Source: Pusillimonas minor
GTDB lineage: Bacteria; Pseudomonadota; Gammaproteobacteria; Burkholderiales; Burkholderiaceae_B
Assembly (NCBI RefSeq): GCF_014237865.1
Contig: NZ_JACJUU010000003.1
Span: forward strand, 62,001-126,000
DNA length: 64,000 nucleotides
Reading direction: 5' to 3'
Positions within the stretch are counted from its first letter, which is position 1, and each line of letters opens with the position of its first letter. Below, piece after piece: positions 19,906-28,846 of this stretch. Under the pieces are notes generated by a model. That model searched no databases. It was not told where the DNA came from and worked only from the letters and a program-made list of their open reading frames with translations. Position numbers and translations under genes: made by a program.

Positions 19906-20595
19906 ATGGGTAATTTCGATTTCGCCGTCATTATCGATGCCTTGCCCTATTTGCTGGGTACGGGGCTGGTTTTTACGCTCAAGCTAACGGTTTTGTCGAC
20001 GGTGCTGGCGCTGGCGCTGGGTACGATACTGGCGCTAATGCGCCTGTCTTCGCGTCGCTGGGTATCGGCGCTGGCCGGCGGTTATGTCAATGTTTTCAGG
20101 GCATTGCCGCTCATTCTTATTATTTTCTGGTTTTATTTTCTGGTGCCCTACATTATGGGGTGGCTAACCGGCGCCGGGGCGCCTGTGCCCGTAGGTGGCT
20201 TTACCTCGGCGCTCATTACCTTTACGCTCTTCGAAGCCGCGTATTTTTGCGAAATCATGCGCGCCGGCATTCAGTCTGTGCCCCGAGGCCAGTTCGACGC
20301 CGGCTACGCGCTGGGCCTGAATTATTTCGGCGTGATGCGCACCATTGTGTTGCCGCAGGCGTTTCGCAACATGACACCGGTATTGCTCACTCAGGTCATT
20401 GTGCTGTTTCAAGACACCTCGCTCGTGTATGTGCTGTCGTTAACCGATTTCCTGGGTGCTGCCAATATCGTGGCGCAACGTGACGGCCGCTTGGTCGAAA
20501 TGTTCATTTTCGCGGCAGTTGTCTATTTCGTTATTTCTTATGTGGCATCACGTCTGGTTCGACGGCTTCAGCTGCGAACCGCCGTGGTGCGCTGA
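19906..20595 (+). CDS. gltK: Amino acid ABC transporter permease (GltK type)
   Basis: The second permease subunit, 229 residues. Family features are NVFRALPLILIIFWFYFLVP and the EAA loop near MRAGIQSVPRGQFDAGYALGL. The start was set at ATG 19906, 7 bases after the stop of gltJ; a longer frame from 19852 would overlap gltJ by 47 bases and is not supported. The ATPase gene follows 15 bases later. Confidence 0.9.
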   Translation: MGNFDFAVIIDALPYLLGTGLVFTLKLTVLSTVLALALGTILALMRLSSRRWVSALAGGYVNVFRALPLILIIFWFYFLVPYIMGWLTGAGAPVPVGGFTSALITFTLFEAAYFCEIMRAGIQSVPRGQFDAGYALGLNYFGVMRTIVLPQAFRNMTPVLLTQVIVLFQDTSLVYVLSLTDFLGAANIVAQRDGRLVEMFIFAAVVYFVISYVASRLVRRLQLRTAVVR

Positions 20596-20610
20596 TCCGG
20601 TAAGTTTTGC

Positions 20611-21345
20611 ATGATCGAATTCAAAAATGTAAGCAAGTGGTATGGCGACTTTCAGGTGCTTAAAGACTGCACTACGCAAGTCAGTCGCGGCGAGGTCGTT
20701 GTTGTGTGCGGCCCATCAGGGTCGGGTAAGTCCACGCTTATTAAAACCGCCAACGGGCTCGAACCCTTTCAGCAGGGCGAGGTTTGGGTAGACGGTATTT
20801 CGGTCGGCGCGCCGGGCACCAATCTGCCCAAGTTGCGGTCGCGTATTGGTATGGTGTTTCAGCATTTCGAGCTCTTCCCCCATTTGTCGGTCATGCGTAA
20901 CCTTACGCTTGCCCAGGTCAAGGTGCTTGGGCGCTCTGAAACCGAAGCCGCCGACCGCGGCAAGGCGCTCTTGACGCGTGTGGGGTTGGCCGATCACATG
21001 CACAAGTTTCCGGGCCAGTTATCGGGCGGGCAGCAGCAGCGGGTTGCTATTGCGCGCGCACTGGCCATGGACCCGATTGCCATGTTGTTCGACGAACCCA
21101 CCTCGGCGCTCGACCCTGAAATGGTCAATGAGGTATTGGATGTCATGGTGGATCTGGCTAAAGAAGGCATGACCATGATGGTGGTAACGCACGAAATGGG
21201 CTTTGCGCGCAAGGTAGCCGACCGCGTTGTCTTCATGGACCAAGGCCAGATTGTCGAAGACTGCCCGAAACTGGAATTTTTCGACAACCCGGAGGCCCGT
21301 TCCGAACGTGCCCGTCATTTTCTATCGAAAATTCTGGCGCACTAG
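20611..21345 (+). CDS. gltL: Amino acid ABC transporter ATP-binding protein (GltL type)
   Basis: The energy-coupling subunit, 244 residues. Walker A is GPSGSGKST, the signature is [15 protein letters not shown], Walker B is [14 protein letters not shown], and the switch is [15 protein letters not shown]. All are standard for polar amino acid importers. It ends the operon; the 170 bases to the next gene show no strong terminator. Confidence 0.93.
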   Translation: MIEFKNVSKWYGDFQVLKDCTTQVSRGEVVVVCGPSGSGKSTLIKTANGLEPFQQGEVWVDGISVGAPGTNLPKLRSRIGMVFQHFELFPHLSVMRNLTLAQVKVLGRSETEAADRGKALLTRVGLADHMHKFPGQLSGGQQQRVAIARALAMDPIAMLFDEPTSALDPEMVNEVLDVMVDLAKEGMTMMVVTHEMGFARKVADRVVFMDQGQIVEDCPKLEFFDNPEARSERARHFLSKILAH

Positions 21346-21515
21346 TTTTGAGGCCATTCGCTGGCCATTAGCCGTCATTCGTCAATGACTCCTTGCGGCA
21401 TTTCATCTGCTGTGCCTTGCCGGCCAGGCGAGGTTCGTGTTTTTTGACGCAGCCATACAACGCCCACGCGCTGCAATGGTCGGCCGGCAACCGTGCAGCA
21501 TTCGGAATGCATACA

Positions 21516-22256
21516 ATGGCGGCTATGGAAAAAATCAGAATTTCAAAGCTTATGGCCGAGCAAGGCTTGTGCTCGCGCCGCGAGGCCGACAGCTATATCG
21601 AGCGTGGCTGGGTCCGTGTCGATGGCGTTGTGGTGTCCGAACTGGGCAGCAAGGCTTACCCGCATCAAAAAATCACTCTCGATCGCCAGGCCCAAAAGCG
21701 TCAAACCGCACGGGTTACCATCTTGCTGAACAAACCGGTGGGCTATGTGTCGGGGCAGGCCGAAAGCGGCTACCGGCCGGCAGCCACGCTTATTTCAGAA
21801 AAGACCCAGTATCGGCCCGAAAAGTCGACGATCTGGTTCGATCGTAGCCATCTTCGCGGCTTGGCGCCGGCAGGTCGCCTCGACATCGATTCGCAAGGAC
21901 TGCTGGTATTAACCCAAGACGGGCGCATTGCGCGTCAGCTCATCGACGAGCATTCCGACATCGAAAAAGAATATCTGGTTCGGGTCGAAGGGAAAATCGG
22001 CAGCAACGGGCTCAAGTTGCTTAACCACGGGCTCAGCCTCGACGGTCAAACCCTTAAGCCCGCCGAAGTTTCGTGGCAAAACGAAGACCAGTTGCGGTTT
22101 ATTTTGTGGGAAGGCAAGAAACGCCAAATTCGTCGTATGTGCGAACAGGTGGGGCTTAAAGTTGTAGGCCTGAAGCGTGTACGTATGGGGCGCATTGTGT
22201 TGGGCGACTTGCCCCCGGGTAAATGGCGGTATCTGCGCGAAGGCGAGCAGTTCTAG
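21516..22256 (+). CDS. rluF: Pseudouridine synthase, RluF type
   Basis: A 246-residue RNA modification enzyme. An S4 RNA-binding domain ([20 protein letters not shown]) opens the protein, followed by the RsuA/RluB/E/F catalytic domain with [17 protein letters not shown], in which the Asp is catalytic. The C-terminal [14 protein letters not shown] motif is typical. The RluF assignment (23S U2604) is by resemblance and RluB or RsuA activity is not excluded. The ATG at 21516 was chosen; 21525 is equally possible. Confidence 0.87.
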   Translation: MAAMEKIRISKLMAEQGLCSRREADSYIERGWVRVDGVVVSELGSKAYPHQKITLDRQAQKRQTARVTILLNKPVGYVSGQAESGYRPAATLISEKTQYRPEKSTIWFDRSHLRGLAPAGRLDIDSQGLLVLTQDGRIARQLIDEHSDIEKEYLVRVEGKIGSNGLKLLNHGLSLDGQTLKPAEVSWQNEDQLRFILWEGKKRQIRRMCEQVGLKVVGLKRVRMGRIVLGDLPPGKWRYLREGEQF

Positions 22257-22405
22257 CCGGCTAGGCTTGAGCTGATCGTCGGGCTGTCTTGGCCGGCCCG
22301 TTCGTTTGGTAGCCTTAGCCGAGACTAGCCCGCCCCGGTTGTTTGCCTACTTTAGCCGAAGTGTACTGGGGCGCGTTGTTTGCGGCGCCCCGCTTGGCGG
22401 CTGCT

Positions 22406-23293
22406 TCAGTCGTCTTTATCTTTGGGTTTGTCTTTCGAGGCGCCCGATTTTTTTAACGTAAATGTGGCGCGGTCGTCGAGCGCCAGCGTTTTTGACAACC
22501 ACGGCAGCGCACGGGCCAGTGCATCGTGCAGGGTATAGGGCGGGTTAATAATAAACATACCGCTGCCAAACAGGCCAAAGCCGTCGCTGGGCGGTTTGCG
22601 CACGCTTAGCGTGGCATTGACCCAGCTGCAATCCTTAAGTTTTTCGAGGCTGCGTTGCAGTTCGGTGACTTCACGTCGCTGCACCAGCGGGTACCATACG
22701 GCATAACACCCTGTCGGGAATCGCCGCAGGGCGTCTTGTACGCACTGCAATGTGGCGCGATAGTCTGACTTGGCTTCGTACGACGGGTCGATAATCGTGA
22801 CGGCGCGACGCGTTGGTGGTGGCAACAAGGCTTTCAGGCCTGTGAACCCGTCTTGTTCATACACCATGACCTTTTTTTGCACGCTTCGGTCTTGTTGCGC
22901 CAGGTTCTCTTGCAAAATTGCAATTTCGTTGGGGTGCAGCTCAAACAGGCGCAGGCGGTCTTTTTGGCGCAATGCCTGCATGGCCAGCCAGGGCGACCCG
23001 GGGTAGTAGTTGGCCACGCCGTCGGGGTTGAAATCGCCTACAGCTTCAAGGTAGCGCTCAATCATGGGCGGCCGTTTTTCGGCGGCCAGTACGCGGTCCA
23101 GCCCGTCTGCAAATTCGGCGTTTTTGGTTGCCCATTCGTCGGTTAAATCGTAAATGCCGGCGCCGGCATGGGTGTCAATTACCCAGTAGGGCGTGTCTTT
23201 CTGATTGAAGTAATCAAGAATTTGCACCAGAATGCTGTGTTTCAGAACGTCGGCATGATTGCCGGCATGGAAAGCGTGGCGGTAACTGAACAA
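22406..23293 (-). CDS. rlmJ: 23S rRNA (adenine-2030-N6)-methyltransferase
   Basis: It methylates A2030 of 23S rRNA. It has 295 residues. The N terminus MFSYRHAFHAGNHADVLKH is the RlmJ signature; the SAM loop is DTHAGAGIYDL and the catalytic motif is IIDPSYE. A short Lys/Asp-rich tail ends the protein. It is convergent with rluF and divergent from ppiD. Confidence 0.95.
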   Translation of the reverse strand: MFSYRHAFHAGNHADVLKHSILVQILDYFNQKDTPYWVIDTHAGAGIYDLTDEWATKNAEFADGLDRVLAAEKRPPMIERYLEAVGDFNPDGVANYYPGSPWLAMQALRQKDRLRLFELHPNEIAILQENLAQQDRSVQKKVMVYEQDGFTGLKALLPPPTRRAVTIIDPSYEAKSDYRATLQCVQDALRRFPTGCYAVWYPLVQRREVTELQRSLEKLKDCSWVNATLSVRKPPSDGFGLFGSGMFIINPPYTLHDALARALPWLSKTLALDDRATFTLKKSGASKDKPKDKDD

Positions 23294-23428
23294 GGGCGTG
23301 CCTTTTATAAAATAGGGTGTGGCCCGAACCGGTGGTAAACTCGCTGCACCGTATTAAAGCCGTAATTTTTTTGGGTATAAATCGTCACGTAACGCTATGG
23401 CGCGCGGGCGACTCTGTGGGTTGAATTA

Positions 23429-25393
23429 ATGTTCGATTTTATCCGTACGCATCAGCGTCTGATGCTGCTTGTCCTTGTCATCCTGATTTTTCCGTCGTTC
23501 GCGCTGGTGGGCATCAGTGGCTATACCAATTATGTGTCCGGTAATAAAGATCTGGTCAAAATTGGCGACGCCTCGGTAACCCTGGAAGACTTCAACGCGG
23601 CACAGCGCAACCAGATGCAGCAGTTGCAGGCCAACATGGGCGCGGCATTCGACCCGTCTTTGCTCGACAATTCCCAGGCCCGCGAAAACCTGCTCGAGTC
23701 GCTGATTGACCGTGGCGTAGTTATTGAAACCGCCACCAAGGCGCATTTTAGTGTTTCTGACAACGTCTTGCGTCGTGCTATTGCTGCTATTCCCGAATTG
23801 CAGGTCAATGGCCAGTTTTCGCCAGAACGCTACGACGAAGTTCTGGCGTCAATGGGCATTAGCAGCCGCGATTTCGAGCAAAGCCAGCGGGCCGAGCTGG
23901 CCTTGCAACGTGTATTGGGGCCTATTGGCTTTACGGCGGGCGTGCCCGCTTCGGTTGTCACTGGCCTGCGTCAGGCGCTGACCGAGCAGCGCACCCTGCG
24001 TCTTAAAGTCTACGAAGCCAACGCTTACACTGACCAGGTCAAGGTATCTGACGCCGACGTCAAAGACTGGTACAGCAAAAACGAAGAGCGCCTGCGCGTT
24101 CCAGAACACGTACGTGCTCAGTACCTTGTCCTTGACGAAGCTGCCGCCATGAAGGCGTTGCCTGCGCCAACCGATGCCGAAATGCAGGCCTACTACGATC
24201 AGAACAAGTCACGTTATGTGTTGCCGGGCCGTGTGTTGCTCAACCACATCCTTATCAAGGCAAGCGCCGACGCATCCGCGCAAGAGCGCGAAGCTGCCCG
24301 CGCCAAAGCGCAGTCGCTGGCCGAAAAAGTCGCCGCCGACAAGTCGTCGTTTGCCGATGTCGCCAAAGCCGAGTCGCAAGACATTGGTACGGCCAAAGAC
24401 GGTGGGCGTTTGGGCTGGATTACCCGCGGCATCTTGCCCACCGAACTTGAAACCGCTATCTTTGCCTTGAAGCAAGGGGATGTGTCGGGTGTAGTCGAGG
24501 GGCCTGACGGCTTCCATGTATTCATGGCCTCCGAGGTCGAACCCGAACGTGGTGAAACCTTTGAACAAGCCAAGGCCAAGGTCGAGGCCGAAATTCGTCG
24601 CCAACTGGGTGCCGAACGTTTCGCCGAAATGGCTTCGAGCCTGCGCGACCTGGCTTACGACAATGCCACGACACTCGAACCGGCTGCCCAGGCGTTGGGG
24701 CTCGATATCCGCACGGCTACCGGCATTGCACAAGATCGTTTGTTGCCCGAGCAGCAGGTTCAGGGTCAGGCGGCTGCTGCAGGCCCCGATGCAACCATTC
24801 TTGAAGATGCTCGCGTGCGCCGTGCGTTGTTTTCTCCCGCACTTATGGCCGAGAAGCAAAACTCGGGTGTCATCGAAATTACCCCCGATACTCTTGTGGT
24901 TGTGCGTGTCGATGAAGTCATCCCCTCAAGCATTCAGCCGCTCGACCAGGTCGACGATGTCATTCGCGAGGCTCTGGTTCAAGAGCAGGCGCTAGCGCTG
25001 GCCCGCAAGGCTGGCGAGGCCGACTTGGCCACGTATCGCGCTGCCGACGGCAATGCCGTGCCCGAAGGGTTTGGTTCGTCGCTGACCGTCAGTCGGGTCA
25101 GCCCGCAAAATGTAAATGCGCAGGCGCTCGAGGCGGCATTCCGTGCACCAACCGATACGCTGCCGGCTTACACGGGTGTTGAAGGGCAGGGCGGTTATGT
25201 GGTGGTTCGCCTTGAGGGCGTCACGCCCGGTAACGATGGCGGCCAGGCCTTGGCCAACTTGCCCCAAGAGGTCAACAACCTCTGGGGCCGCGCCGAAGAG
25301 CGTGCGGTACTGAAAGCCATGCGCACAACTTTGGGTGTCGAGGTCCTGCCCGACGCTCAGGCCGTTATTCAGGGCGAAGCCGAGCAGCAGTAA
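23429..25393 (+). CDS. ppiD: Periplasmic folding factor PpiD (membrane-anchored parvulin-like)
   Basis: A 654-residue chaperone near the Sec translocon. One N-terminal transmembrane helix (about 12-32) is followed by a SurA-like N domain, a parvulin domain at about 265-365 (ILIKASADAS to a DGGRLGWITRG motif and GPDGFHVFMASEV), and a long C-terminal region. Length and order match PpiD. A TATAAA at 23376-23381 is a possible -10. The gene stands alone and ends near the large stem-loop at 25511-25592. Confidence 0.93.
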   Translation: MFDFIRTHQRLMLLVLVILIFPSFALVGISGYTNYVSGNKDLVKIGDASVTLEDFNAAQRNQMQQLQANMGAAFDPSLLDNSQARENLLESLIDRGVVIETATKAHFSVSDNVLRRAIAAIPELQVNGQFSPERYDEVLASMGISSRDFEQSQRAELALQRVLGPIGFTAGVPASVVTGLRQALTEQRTLRLKVYEANAYTDQVKVSDADVKDWYSKNEERLRVPEHVRAQYLVLDEAAAMKALPAPTDAEMQAYYDQNKSRYVLPGRVLLNHILIKASADASAQEREAARAKAQSLAEKVAADKSSFADVAKAESQDIGTAKDGGRLGWITRGILPTELETAIFALKQGDVSGVVEGPDGFHVFMASEVEPERGETFEQAKAKVEAEIRRQLGAERFAEMASSLRDLAYDNATTLEPAAQALGLDIRTATGIAQDRLLPEQQVQGQAAAAGPDATILEDARVRRALFSPALMAEKQNSGVIEITPDTLVVVRVDEVIPSSIQPLDQVDDVIREALVQEQALALARKAGEADLATYRAADGNAVPEGFGSSLTVSRVSPQNVNAQALEAAFRAPTDTLPAYTGVEGQGGYVVVRLEGVTPGNDGGQALANLPQEVNNLWGRAEERAVLKAMRTTLGVEVLPDAQAVIQGEAEQQ

Positions 25394-25510
25394 AGTCAGG
25401 CCGGGGCGTTTAAGCGCCCTGGTTTAAGGGGCTGGTTGTTTTTGCTTAAGGTGTGTCGCACGCGCCAAGGGCCTTCGCCTAAAGCCTTTATACAAGCGGG
25501 CAAGCCTCAT

Positions 25511-25595
25511 CAAAGCCCGTCCATTTTGTATGTCGTCATTTAACTAGCGGTTGCCTGGTTAAATGCATTAACAGCAAAATGGGCGGGCTTTTTAC
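25511..25595 (+). terminator. Large nested stem-loop, probable ppiD terminator
   Basis: An outer stem of 17 bp (25512-25528 with 25575-25591, one G-T pair) encloses a second perfect-to-wobble stem of 11 bp (25537-25547 with 25555-25565) with a 7-base loop, separated by an internal loop. Ts follow on the plus strand. The size, about 80 bases, far exceeds a normal terminator, so it may be a repeat element or structured RNA as well. Confidence 0.7.
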
Positions 25596-25627
25596 GTGGC
25601 GTTTTTTTGGTTGGCGGCGTGTGCTTT

Positions 25628-26284
25628 TTATTGCACAGAGGTCTTAGCCAATAAAGGCTTAAGCGCGCCCCAGACGTTTTCCGCCAATACCGGCTGCGCA
25701 TCTTCGTTGGGGTGAATTCCGTCCGGCTGGAACATCTGGCGGTCGGCGGCTATGCCATCCAGCAAAAACGGCACCAGGGCGGTGTCATGTGCCTCGGCCA
25801 GTTCGGTAAACAGGTTTTTGAACGCTTCGGTGTACTGCCTGCCGTAGTTGGGCGGGATCTGCATGCCCACCAAAACCACCTTGCTGCCGGCGTTTTGGGC
25901 CATGGCGATCATGTCGGTCAGGTTGTCACGCGTCATATCCAGCGACAGCCCGCGCAAGGCATCGTTGCTGCCCAGTTCAATAATCACAATGCCAGGTTGG
26001 TGCTGCTCAAGCGCAGCGGGAAGGCGACTTTTGCCGCCACTGGTTGTGTCGCCGCTGATACTGGCATTATTGACCCGAAAATTGAATTTTTCTTGCGCTA
26101 GACGGTCAGAAAGCAGGTTAACCCATCCTGAGCCCCGACGTAGCCCGTATTCGGCCGACAAACTGTCGCCAATCACCAGAATGCCCGGAGGTTGAGGGGC
26201 GGGTGTTGCGGGCTCGGCCCGTATCACCGTGCTGGTTATCAGGCACAATAGGGTTGCAACACATAACAGCCAACGAGTTCGCAT
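25628..26284 (-). CDS. tesA: Periplasmic SGNH esterase/thioesterase, TesA type
   Basis: A lysophospholipase/arylesterase/acyl-CoA thioesterase-like enzyme, 218 residues. A signal peptide ends near IRAEP. The SGNH blocks are GDSLSAEYG (catalytic Ser), SGDTTSGG, ELGSNDALRG (Asn) and the final DGIHPN (Asp and His). The start was set at the ATG at 26284 just before the signal peptide; an open frame extends 55 codons further but lies over the divergent ABC gene. The ATG overlaps that of ybbA in a shared CATG. Confidence 0.92.
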   Translation of the reverse strand: MRTRWLLCVATLLCLITSTVIRAEPATPAPQPPGILVIGDSLSAEYGLRRGSGWVNLLSDRLAQEKFNFRVNNASISGDTTSGGKSRLPAALEQHQPGIVIIELGSNDALRGLSLDMTRDNLTDMIAMAQNAGSKVVLVGMQIPPNYGRQYTEAFKNLFTELAEAHDTALVPFLLDGIAADRQMFQPDGIHPNEDAQPVLAENVWGALKPLLAKTSVQ

Positions 26285-26963
26285 GAATCTGCCTTGTTCT
26301 ATCGAAGTTAAAAATCTTTGCCAGCATGTCTCCGACGCCACGGGGACACTCACCATTCTGGACAACGTAAGTCTAACCGCCCGGGCGGGCGAGGCCCTGG
26401 CCATTACCGGGGCATCCGGGTCGGGCAAGTCAACGCTGCTTGGACTCATGGCCGGCCTGGATGTTCCCTCATCGGGTACGGTCAGCCTGATGGGCCAGTC
26501 GTTGTTCGACCTTGACGAAGAAGGGCGAGCCGCGCTTCGCGCGCGTCATGTGGGCTTTGTGTTTCAGTCGTTTCAATTGCTGCCCAACCTGACAGCACTA
26601 GAAAACGTCATGTTGCCGCTTGAGCTGGCCGGGCGCCCGGCCGAACAGGCGGCGCGCCAGATGCTCGAACGCGTCGGTTTGTCGGCTCGGGCCAGCCACT
26701 ACCCCAAAACGCTGTCGGGCGGCGAGCAGCAACGCGTGTCGTTGGCGCGCGCTTTTGTGGTCAGGCCCAACGTATTGTTTGCCGACGAGCCCACCGGCAG
26801 TCTCGATGAGCAGAATGGCCAAAAAATTATCGAGCTGATGTTTGCGCTGCTGAAAGAGCAGGGTGCCACGCTGGTGATGGTTACCCACGACCCGGCGGTT
26901 GCCGCGCGTTGCGATCGCGAATTGCGTTTGCACGCCGGCTCGATAGAGGCGCTGCCTGCCTGA
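26283..26963 (+). CDS. ybbA: ABC transporter ATPase, YbbA/LolD-like
   Basis: A 226-residue ATPase of the MacB/LolD type, which usually pairs with an FtsX-like permease. Walker A is GASGSGKST, the signature LSGGEQQRVSLARA, and Walker B LFADEPTGSLDE. The order with divergent tesA is the same as tesA-ybbA in E. coli. No FtsX-type permease (YbbP) follows; the next gene is an unrelated DMT exporter. The ATG at 26283 overlaps the tesA ATG, so its ribosome site lies within tesA sequence and looks weak. Confidence 0.9.
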   Translation: MNLPCSIEVKNLCQHVSDATGTLTILDNVSLTARAGEALAITGASGSGKSTLLGLMAGLDVPSSGTVSLMGQSLFDLDEEGRAALRARHVGFVFQSFQLLPNLTALENVMLPLELAGRPAEQAARQMLERVGLSARASHYPKTLSGGEQQRVSLARAFVVRPNVLFADEPTGSLDEQNGQKIIELMFALLKEQGATLVMVTHDPAVAARCDRELRLHAGSIEALPA

Positions 26964-27043
26964 ACAATGTGTTGCTGCGGTGTGTGGTCTTGTTCGCCCT
27001 GTGGTATGTTACGGCGGGGAGACTACACGGGACATAATAAAAA

Positions 27044-27907
27044 ATGTTTTTTATAGCAGCACTGTTTGTATTTATCTGGTCAACGGGTTTTATTGTAGGC
27101 AAGGCCATTGTGCCGTACGCCGACCCGACTTTATTCTTGTTTGTGCGCATTTGTATTGCCGCAGTGCTGTTCACCGGCATTGCGTTGTATGGCAAGGTTC
27201 AGTGGCCGCCATTGCGCGAAATACCCAAGCATATGCTGGCGGGTATTCTGCTGCAGGGCATGTATTTATGCGGGGTGTTCTGGGCAATCGCGGGTGGCGT
27301 GCCGCCGGCGGTCATGGCCCTTATCGGGTCGGTGCAACCTCTCTTAACGGCCGTGCTGGCTATTCCTATTCTTAAAGAGATCCCCACGCGGCGTGTGTGG
27401 TTCGGTATTTTCATGGGCATGATCGGCGTTTTCCTGGTGGTTCAGCCGGCGCTGATGAATACCGGGGTGGGTGCGTTCCCGCTATGGGCCTTTTTTATCG
27501 GTGTTCTGGCCGTGTTGTCGATTACCTTCGGCACAATTGTGCAAAAGACGTCCATCCAGGCAGTGGATATCCGCGTTGCTTTGTCGTTGCAGAATTTCGG
27601 CACGCTGTTCTTCACCGGTGCGTTTGTCGTTATTTTGGGCGAAACCCGCTGGGAGTGGTCCCCGCAATTGTGGGCTTCTTTGTTCTGGGCTGCGTTTGTG
27701 CTGACCGGTATTGGCACCATGCTGCTTATCTATATTATTCGTCGCGGGCAGGCGGCTACGGCGTCGTCGCTCATGTTTCTGTCGCCCGCGCTGGTGGCCA
27801 TTGAAGCTTATTTCATCTTTGGCGATCGCCTGACACTTATCCAGCTTGTTGGGTTTGTCGTGGTGCTGTCGGGCGTACTTATTTGTAATACGCGTCGGGC
27901 CGGCTAG
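27044..27907 (+). CDS. DMT-superfamily transporter with EamA domains
   Basis: An inner-membrane protein of 287 residues with about ten hydrophobic segments arranged as two EamA repeats (about 5-135 and 150-285). The FIWSTGFIVGKAIVPYADP opening and the Pro/Gly-rich helix ends are typical. These proteins export amino acids, metabolites or drugs; the substrate is unknown. It lies 80 bases downstream of ybbA with no terminator seen. Confidence 0.87.
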   Translation: MFFIAALFVFIWSTGFIVGKAIVPYADPTLFLFVRICIAAVLFTGIALYGKVQWPPLREIPKHMLAGILLQGMYLCGVFWAIAGGVPPAVMALIGSVQPLLTAVLAIPILKEIPTRRVWFGIFMGMIGVFLVVQPALMNTGVGAFPLWAFFIGVLAVLSITFGTIVQKTSIQAVDIRVALSLQNFGTLFFTGAFVVILGETRWEWSPQLWASLFWAAFVLTGIGTMLLIYIIRRGQAATASSLMFLSPALVAIEAYFIFGDRLTLIQLVGFVVVLSGVLICNTRRAG

Positions 27908-27993
27908 TGGCCTGCGTACGTTGTTAACGAATGTGGTGAGGGCGTGGCGCATAAATGGCACCGCACCTGGCTACTGAGTCTGCTGTTGGGGTA

Positions 27994-28833
27994 ATGATGT
28001 TGTTTCAAAGGTTTGTGGCTGTTTTCTTGTTGATGATGGTGTCGGGCGTGTCGCAAGCACAAGGTTATATTGCCCGCACGCTCAACCACCCGTTTCCGGG
28101 CGGGGTTGCAGTGCTCGATCTGGGGGTGTTGTCGCAACCGCCCACGGTACAGTACCGAAGCCACCCGGTAATGGTTCTTAAAGACAGCGATGCCCGCTAT
28201 ATCGCCGTTGTTGGAATTGGGCTGGACGTCAAGCCTGGTCAACAGACGGTTGATGCAGTCTTGCCCGAGGGGCGTAAAGCCATTGCTTTTAATGTCGGGG
28301 CGCGCGAATATAAATCGCAGCACATTACCTTAAAAAATAAAAAACATGTGTCGCCCGACCCCGAGCAACTGGCGCGCTTCGAGCGCGAATACAACGCGCA
28401 AATGGCCGCTTATGCACAGTTTAGGCCCGACACACCCAGCAATATCCTGCTCGATGCGCCCGTGCAAGGGCGTTTGTCCAGCCCCTTCGGGTTGCGGCGG
28501 TTTTTTAATGGCGAAGAGCGTAATCCGCACTCGGGTCTTGATTTTGCCGTGCCCACAGGTACGCCGGTCAAAGCGCCGGCCGATGGCGTCGTGACCATTG
28601 TCGATGACTATTTTTTTAATGGAAAAACCATTTTTATTGACCACGGCCAGGGCCTGGTAACCATGTATTGCCATTTATCGGCGCAAAACGTGACGGTGGG
28701 GCAACAGGTTAAACGCGGGCAGGTCATTGGCAAGGTCGGGGCGACCGGCCGCGCCACAGGCCCGCATCTGCATTGGAATGTAAGCCTTAATAATCAGCGC
28801 GTTGATCCGGCCTTGTTCATGGCCAAGAAATAA
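27994..28833 (+). CDS. Periplasmic M23-family metallopeptidase
   Basis: A 279-residue secreted protein. A signal peptide ends near VSQAQG. The C-terminal M23 domain keeps the zinc ligands (HSGLDFAVPTG for His and Asp, and the final HLHW), so an active endopeptidase is likely, unlike NlpD. The N-terminal 130 residues match the domain that precedes M23 in several murein peptidases. Two adjacent ATGs (27994, 27997) are possible starts. It is convergent with spoT, 13 bases apart. Confidence 0.88.
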   Translation: MMLFQRFVAVFLLMMVSGVSQAQGYIARTLNHPFPGGVAVLDLGVLSQPPTVQYRSHPVMVLKDSDARYIAVVGIGLDVKPGQQTVDAVLPEGRKAIAFNVGAREYKSQHITLKNKKHVSPDPEQLARFEREYNAQMAAYAQFRPDTPSNILLDAPVQGRLSSPFGLRRFFNGEERNPHSGLDFAVPTGTPVKAPADGVVTIVDDYFFNGKTIFIDHGQGLVTMYCHLSAQNVTVGQQVKRGQVIGKVGATGRATGPHLHWNVSLNNQRVDPALFMAKK

Positions 28834-28846
28834 ACCCAGCTGAAGG

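Noticed and set aside
22368-22391. A 7-bp GC hairpin between rluF and rlmJ
   Set aside because: It has no T-run on either side, so a terminator call is not supported.
25537-25565. An integron attC-like pair: ATTTAAC and GTTAAAT boxes in an inverted repeat
   Set aside because: The boxes fit RYYYAAC/GTTRRRY, but only 27 bases span them, there are no L boxes, and the outer stem lies outside the pair. No integrase or cassette array is present. It is best read as part of a stem-loop.
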